Shown here: positions 59,812 to 64,000 of the stretch, piece after piece
How the letters are laid out: each line of letters begins with the position of its first letter
Numbering within the stretch: position 1 is the first letter of the stretch
Source of the DNA: Faecalibacterium sp. I4-1-79
Lineage (GTDB): Bacteria > Bacillota > Clostridia > Oscillospirales > Ruminococcaceae
DNA: 64,000 nucleotides
NCBI RefSeq assembly: GCF_023347235.1
Contig: NZ_CP094467.1
Span: forward strand, 2,232,001 to 2,296,000
Reading direction: 5' to 3'
Program-made: the position numbers and the translations under genes
Notes under the pieces: generated by a model
The model's input: only the letters and a program-made list of their open reading frames with translations
Told to the model about the DNA's origin: nothing
Database searches by the model: none

Positions 59812-62331
59812 TCAGCCTCCTGCCAGCCTGCGGTAGGCGTTCAGCACCTGATAGGCCGGGATGCTGCTGCCCGGGGCAAATTTGCCGTTCAGGCGGCGCT
59901 TCATCAGGCCCTGCTCCACGCACCACTGGGCTGCCTTGGCGGTATCCGGGTCTGCCACGTCTGCAAAGGCCGGGGCGTCGGCAGGCTCGGGACGGCCTGC
60001 GGTGTTCCACAGCAGCAGCGCGGTCTGGGCGCGGTTCTCGGGTGCAGCCACGCCTTCCGGCAGCAGGGCTTGCAGCTTCTGGCCGGAAACATAGTTGTAC
60101 ACGCCGTAGCCCACAACGCCAGCCGCCACTGCGCCTACTGCCGCCACGATGACGACCGCACCGCCGCCGTCACCGCCGCCGGAGGGAGGCGTCACCGGGG
60201 GTTCCGAAGGCGTCACCGGGGGTTCCGGAGGCGTTACCGGGGGAACGGTGCCGCCGGTGCCAGTCACATCCAGCTTGAAACTTACTTCCAATATATCGCT
60301 TCTGCACTTATAAGCGTAGTACACTACGTTTGTGCCTTCATCGACTGTCAGAATGTTCCCATTGGCTTTGCCATGCTCCCATCCTGTAACCCGGCTTTTA
60401 TCAAAGTTCCCGGGCAGAGTGCTCAGGTCAAACGTACGGTCAGGGTTCAGGGTAACGGTGTAAACATTATCACCGCTGTAAATATCCGTAAGAGAGAAAT
60501 CGAGCTTCGGGTTGTTGTCCAGATTCAGGCTGGTGAGATGGTTATCCCCAAGCCACAATGTAGTCAATTTTGGACTATCGCTGACATCCAGCACGGTCAG
60601 CTGGTTGTTGAAACAGTTCAGATCCTTTAAGGAAATCATATTGTTCAAATTCAGCTGGGTCAACTGGTTATGGGCACAATTCAGTTTATTCAGCAGTTTA
60701 TTCTGGCCCAGAATCAGCGATGTCAGCTGGTTGTTTTGGCATTCTACCTTTTCCAGCTGGAACTTATGGGACACATCTGCGTCCAGCTCTGTCAACCGAT
60801 TCCAGGAACAGTAAAGTGCTCTCAGAAATTTACTATTTCTGACATCCAGTTGCTCCAGATCGTTGTGCGAGCAATCGAGAGTCACCAAATCTTTCAGATG
60901 CGATACATTCAGCTGTTCCAACTGGTTCTCGGAACAATTCAGATAGTCGATATCCGGGTTCTTGCTCAGGTCCAGCTGGGTCAGTTGATTCTTATTGCAT
61001 TTCAACGTTATCAGCATTGGATTCTGTCTCAGGTCTAATTTCTGGATAGAATTGTTTCCGCAATCCAATTCGGTCAGGTTAGGGAACGCCTCAATGCCTT
61101 TTAAGTCACTGATATCCTTTTTATTGATATTGATTATTTTGACTTTGCTTCGTTCTTCCACCGTGAGGACATCTCTGCCACCTGCTATGTTGCCCTTGAT
61201 GTACTTTCTAAAGTTAGCGTCGGGGAAATTTTTCTCATTGATGGGCAGACTGGTTTCAAAGATGAATGTGCGGTTTACTCCATCGCCGCAATTGTATTGG
61301 TAGCTCACCTCGTCTGCGCCCGCATTCACTCTTAGAGTTTTGTCGAAAACAGAGCCGCCGTTCCAGTCGGTGGCTTTGCTCACGTCAAAGCCGGGCAGGG
61401 TGTTCAGGTCAAACGTTCCGTCTGTACGGACAGCAATGGGACACCTGTTGCCATCAGCTATTATCGTGCCGCTGATTCCAGTAACGTCCAAACAAGCCAA
61501 CCGATTCTTTGCACAATTCAGATGACTCAAACTGAGATTTTGGCTCAGGTCCAGCGTTTTCAGCTGATTATCATTGCATATCAAAGATGTCAAGCCGCCA
61601 TTCTGTTTCACGTTCAGTTCCGTCAATTTATTTTTGCTACAATCCAGCTGTTTCAGCTGCGTCTGGCTACTGACATCCAACTCCATCAATTGATTTCCAG
61701 AGCAATTCAGTTCTTTCAGCTTGAAGCATTGGCTGACATCCAACGTCATCAGGTCGTTGTTGGAACAATCAAATTTGACCAGTTCCCCCACGCTATCCAT
61801 TACGATATTCCTTATTTCGTTATTGGAGCAATTCACCTCTTCAAGATTCAGCCCATAGAGACTGCCCAGATTCATGTAGGTCAGTTTATTATTGGAGCAA
61901 TTCAGTTTTTTCAGTCCGCTTGAAAGAATAGGATAAGACTCTTTCAGTTGATTATCGGAACAATCCAGCTCCTCCAGTTTGAAATTTTTGCCAACATTAA
62001 GTTCTGTCAAGCCAATACCGTGGCAATCCAGCTTTTCGAGATCTTCAAAGAACTCGATTCCCTTAAGCCTTTTGATTGCATAACTGGCTGGAATCGTCAT
62101 ACTCTTGATATCCACATCGAGCTTGCCATCGTTGTTTGTGTCACAATAATCTATGAGAAAGCTCCGAAATACCGCATCCGGGAACTTAAGTGCAAAATCC
62201 AGCGAATCAAAAGCAATTCCTGTGCTCGCCGTGTTTGCCGCAAAGGCGCTGAAGGGCAGGAAGGTGAATACCATGGCCAGCGTCAACAAGGCGCTGACAA
62301 GACGCGTTCGTTTTGAGAATCGCTGTTTCAT
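59812..62331 (-). CDS. Leucine-rich surface protein with SLH-like C-terminus (long paralogue)
   Basis: An 839-residue exported protein with the same signal peptide and C-terminal ~110 residues as the gene downstream. Two blocks of leucine-rich repeats (about 80-290 and 400-640) follow a ~21-residue period LxxLDCSxNxLxxLDVS, rich in Cys at one fixed place. Each block ends in a module with FDLNTLPGFDVSKATDW. A Pro-Pro-Val/Thr-Pro linker (about 705-730) precedes the membrane segment and the SLH-like tail. It probably binds host or bacterial ligands. Its start follows AAGGAGCACCCC. Confidence 0.88.
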   Translation of the reverse strand: MKQRFSKRTRLVSALLTLAMVFTFLPFSAFAANTASTGIAFDSLDFALKFPDAVFRSFLIDYCDTNNDGKLDVDIKSMTIPASYAIKRLKGIEFFEDLEKLDCHGIGLTELNVGKNFKLEELDCSDNQLKESYPILSSGLKKLNCSNNKLTYMNLGSLYGLNLEEVNCSNNEIRNIVMDSVGELVKFDCSNNDLMTLDVSQCFKLKELNCSGNQLMELDVSSQTQLKQLDCSKNKLTELNVKQNGGLTSLICNDNQLKTLDLSQNLSLSHLNCAKNRLACLDVTGISGTIIADGNRCPIAVRTDGTFDLNTLPGFDVSKATDWNGGSVFDKTLRVNAGADEVSYQYNCGDGVNRTFIFETSLPINEKNFPDANFRKYIKGNIAGGRDVLTVEERSKVKIININKKDISDLKGIEAFPNLTELDCGNNSIQKLDLRQNPMLITLKCNKNQLTQLDLSKNPDIDYLNCSENQLEQLNVSHLKDLVTLDCSHNDLEQLDVRNSKFLRALYCSWNRLTELDADVSHKFQLEKVECQNNQLTSLILGQNKLLNKLNCAHNQLTQLNLNNMISLKDLNCFNNQLTVLDVSDSPKLTTLWLGDNHLTSLNLDNNPKLDFSLTDIYSGDNVYTVTLNPDRTFDLSTLPGNFDKSRVTGWEHGKANGNILTVDEGTNVVYYAYKCRSDILEVSFKLDVTGTGGTVPPVTPPEPPVTPSEPPVTPPSGGGDGGGAVVIVAAVGAVAAGVVGYGVYNYVSGQKLQALLPEGVAAPENRAQTALLLWNTAGRPEPADAPAFADVADPDTAKAAQWCVEQGLMKRRLNGKFAPGSSIPAYQVLNAYRRLAGG

Positions 62332-62381
62332 GGGGTGCTCCTTTCGTTTTTCGTGTTGTTATTGCTGTGCGGTAAAGGGGT

Positions 62382-63875
62382 TCAGCCGGTCTGCGCGGTA
62401 GAGGGCAGGATGGTCATTCGTCCGTCCACCACCGCGTCCAGCATCTCGTGCTCCCGGAAATACTCCATCAGGATATCCTGACAGGAGGTTGCCACGCTGC
62501 GGGGCTTCTGGAGCTTGCAAAGGGTGTCGTAGGAGATGTTGAAAAAGCTTTCGATGTTTTTAAAGTGGTAGTTCTGCAAGCCCACGGTGAACAGGGCGTC
62601 ATCGCCGATCTCCTTGCCCACCTCCCTGCCGCAGTAGGTAAAGTAATCAAAATCGCCCTTGCGGCGGTCGTACCGCAGGCGCAGGGTGGAGGGCAGCTGG
62701 TAGAACTCCGTATGGCCGGTGTAGGCTTCCTCCCGCAGCATGTAATGGAGCATCTGGCGCAGCTGCTGGCCGGTCACCTTGAACATGAATACGCCGTCAT
62801 CGTAGGGGAAACCCTCGATAAGGTCGCCGTAGGTAACGATGGGGCCCAGCTTTTCGGCCCGGATGCTGCCGGAGCCGATCAGCATCACATCCACCCCAAG
62901 GCTGCGGGTAAAGATATCGGCAAACAGGTTGCCAAGCTCGGTCTCCTGCGTGCGCTGGGGGTGGGTAAGCTCCCGGCGGAAGCGCCCTACGATGTGGCTG
63001 TACTTTTCGTCCACCTGACTGGTAAAGCGGTGCAGCACCTGCTCCATGGCGGGGTTGCGGGGGCAGGTCTCGGCGCAGATGGGCACGGTGCGCCACGTGT
63101 AGGAATCGATGCAGTTGTTGTCCGTGTCCACGATGATGTCAAAGCGCCCGATCTGGTCGGTGCCGGTGCCCGCCTGCGCAATGACCACGCCGTTTTCCTC
63201 CACCGCGTGCTCCGGCAGGGTGTGGCTGTGCCCGCCGATGATCAGATCCACTCCCCACGCCGGGTCCAGCTGGCGCGCCAGATGGCGGTCCTCCTCAAAG
63301 CCGATGTGGGTCAGCAGCACGGTAAAATCAATATCGATGCTGTTGTGGGCGTTGCAGATCTTGCCCACCTCGGCGGCAGCGGCGGCGGTGTCCACAAAGG
63401 ACCCTACCAGAGATTCGGACTTGGTCTGGTTGATCACGTCCTGCGTGATGATGCCGATGAACAGGATGTTCATGCCGTCCATCCGCAGGATCTTGTAGGG
63501 GGTGAACAGCCGGGTGGGGGTGTTTTTGATGTAGAGGTTTGCGTTGATGATGGGAAAGCGCGCGCATTTCTCGATGAACAGCAGATGCGCGATGCCGTAA
63601 TCCACCTCGTGGTTGCCGATGGTGACTACGTCCGGGGCAAGGGCGTTCATGATCTCGATGGTGGAAAGCCCCTTGTATTCGGAATCAATGACCGAGCCCC
63701 GGAACATATCACCTGCAATGACGTAGATGGTGTTGGGCTGTTCTGCCCGCACCTTTTCGATGTAGCCGGACAGCATGGAAACGCCGCCCACCAGTTTTTC
63801 GTCCACCTGCTCTGCCAGAAAGTCTCCGTGCAGATCATTGGAGTGGAGGATGGTGATCGTTTTGGTTTGTTTCAT
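62382..63875 (-). CDS. Cytosolic 5'-nucleotidase/2',3'-cyclic phosphodiesterase family enzyme
   Basis: A 497-residue protein without signal peptide. The metallophosphatase domain (5-270) has SNDLHGD near 13, AGDMFRGS near 54, GNHEVDYG near 87, LTHIGFEED near 190 and GGHSHTLPEH near 215. The C-terminal 5'-nucleotidase domain (310-470) has ELGNLFADIF, GSGSIRAEKLGPIVTYGDL and KVTGQQLRQML. Lack of a signal suggests an intracellular YunD-like role in nucleotide or phosphoester turnover. AGGAATGC-type site precedes ATG. Confidence 0.9.
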   Translation of the reverse strand: MKQTKTITILHSNDLHGDFLAEQVDEKLVGGVSMLSGYIEKVRAEQPNTIYVIAGDMFRGSVIDSEYKGLSTIEIMNALAPDVVTIGNHEVDYGIAHLLFIEKCARFPIINANLYIKNTPTRLFTPYKILRMDGMNILFIGIITQDVINQTKSESLVGSFVDTAAAAAEVGKICNAHNSIDIDFTVLLTHIGFEEDRHLARQLDPAWGVDLIIGGHSHTLPEHAVEENGVVIAQAGTGTDQIGRFDIIVDTDNNCIDSYTWRTVPICAETCPRNPAMEQVLHRFTSQVDEKYSHIVGRFRRELTHPQRTQETELGNLFADIFTRSLGVDVMLIGSGSIRAEKLGPIVTYGDLIEGFPYDDGVFMFKVTGQQLRQMLHYMLREEAYTGHTEFYQLPSTLRLRYDRRKGDFDYFTYCGREVGKEIGDDALFTVGLQNYHFKNIESFFNISYDTLCKLQKPRSVATSCQDILMEYFREHEMLDAVVDGRMTILPSTAQTG

Positions 63876-63909
63876 GGTGCATTCCTCCCGGTGTTAGTGT
63901 GCGCGCCGG

Positions 63910-64000
63910 TCAGCCCATGGCCTCCTGCCGTGCAAAGTAGACCGTGTTGACAAGGCTCAGGTAGCTCTCCTGACCGTCCAGATAGACCTTCAGGGCAAGG
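63910..64000 (-). CDS. C-terminal end of an unidentified gene
   Basis: The last 29 codons (LALKVYLDGQESYLS, NTVYFARQEAMG, stop at 63912-63910) are read from the window edge. The gene is upstream of the 5'-nucleotidase gene by 34 bases on the same strand, so they may be co-transcribed. No family can be assigned. Confidence 0.5.
   Translation of the reverse strand, partial: LALKVYLDGQESYLSLVNTVYFARQEAMG

Overview
The window looks like a chromosomal piece of a GC-rich gut Clostridium, most like Faecalibacterium (Oscillospiraceae). This is inferred from codon use, strong AGGAGG-type ribosome sites, TTGACA/TATACT promoters, HrcA/CIRCE control of an Hsp20 gene, a Spo0A-like regulator, and a mosaic integrative element of the RepA/ParA/serine-recombinase kind common in gut Firmicutes. 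No species assignment can be proved from this sequence alone.

Layout. 1-26.7 kb is ordinary chromosome. It holds a metallophosphoesterase, a surface serine-hydrolase homologue that has lost its catalytic residues, a DmpA/P1 peptidase, a MATE exporter and an AI-2E-type transporter. A solute-binding lipoprotein fused to a 5'-nucleotidase-like domain lies directly upstream of a hybrid histidine kinase. Next come an M18 aminopeptidase, an amino-acid permease with an FCD-type GntR regulator, Hsp20 under CIRCE, a run of small conserved genes, a HAD phosphatase, a YitT protein, a three-gene Spo0A-like/ATPase operon, a MacB-like ABC fusion and a TrmH methyltransferase.

26.7-50.5 kb is an accessory region. 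It begins with a tRNA promoter followed by eight tandem tRNA 5'-half fragments, each joined to unrelated sequence at the same D-loop position. Only after 810 bp does an intact tRNA-Ala(CGC) appear. A full-length large serine recombinase lies right behind that tRNA. An element of roughly 21.7 kb then carries a MazF-like toxin, two ParB-like genes, XRE regulators, a DtxR/ABC chimeric pseudogene, a heterodimeric ABC exporter, two different IS110-family insertions, ParA, and a RepA split in two by one IS110. It also has an IS200-like transposase, a PocR/AraC regulator and a membrane-anchored hydrolase. It ends at a second tRNA 3' half followed by a second copy of the recombinase that has lost its catalytic domain. 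No relaxase or type IV secretion gene is visible, so the element looks decayed or mobilisable only by others.

50.5-64 kb returns to chromosome or older islands. It contains a truncated metal P-type ATPase, a broken element gene, and a peptide-use operon (dipeptide epimerase, DUF819 transporter-like protein, CocE/S15-type hydrolase) facing an XRE-cupin regulator. A DUF2325 coiled-coil protein, two paralogous leucine-rich surface proteins and a cytosolic 5'-nucleotidase-family enzyme follow.

The strongest candidates for something new are the tRNA-fragment array, with a reconstructable palindromic attP for the recombinase, and the pair of divergent IS110 elements that share an almost unchanged, highly structured 3' non-coding RNA region.
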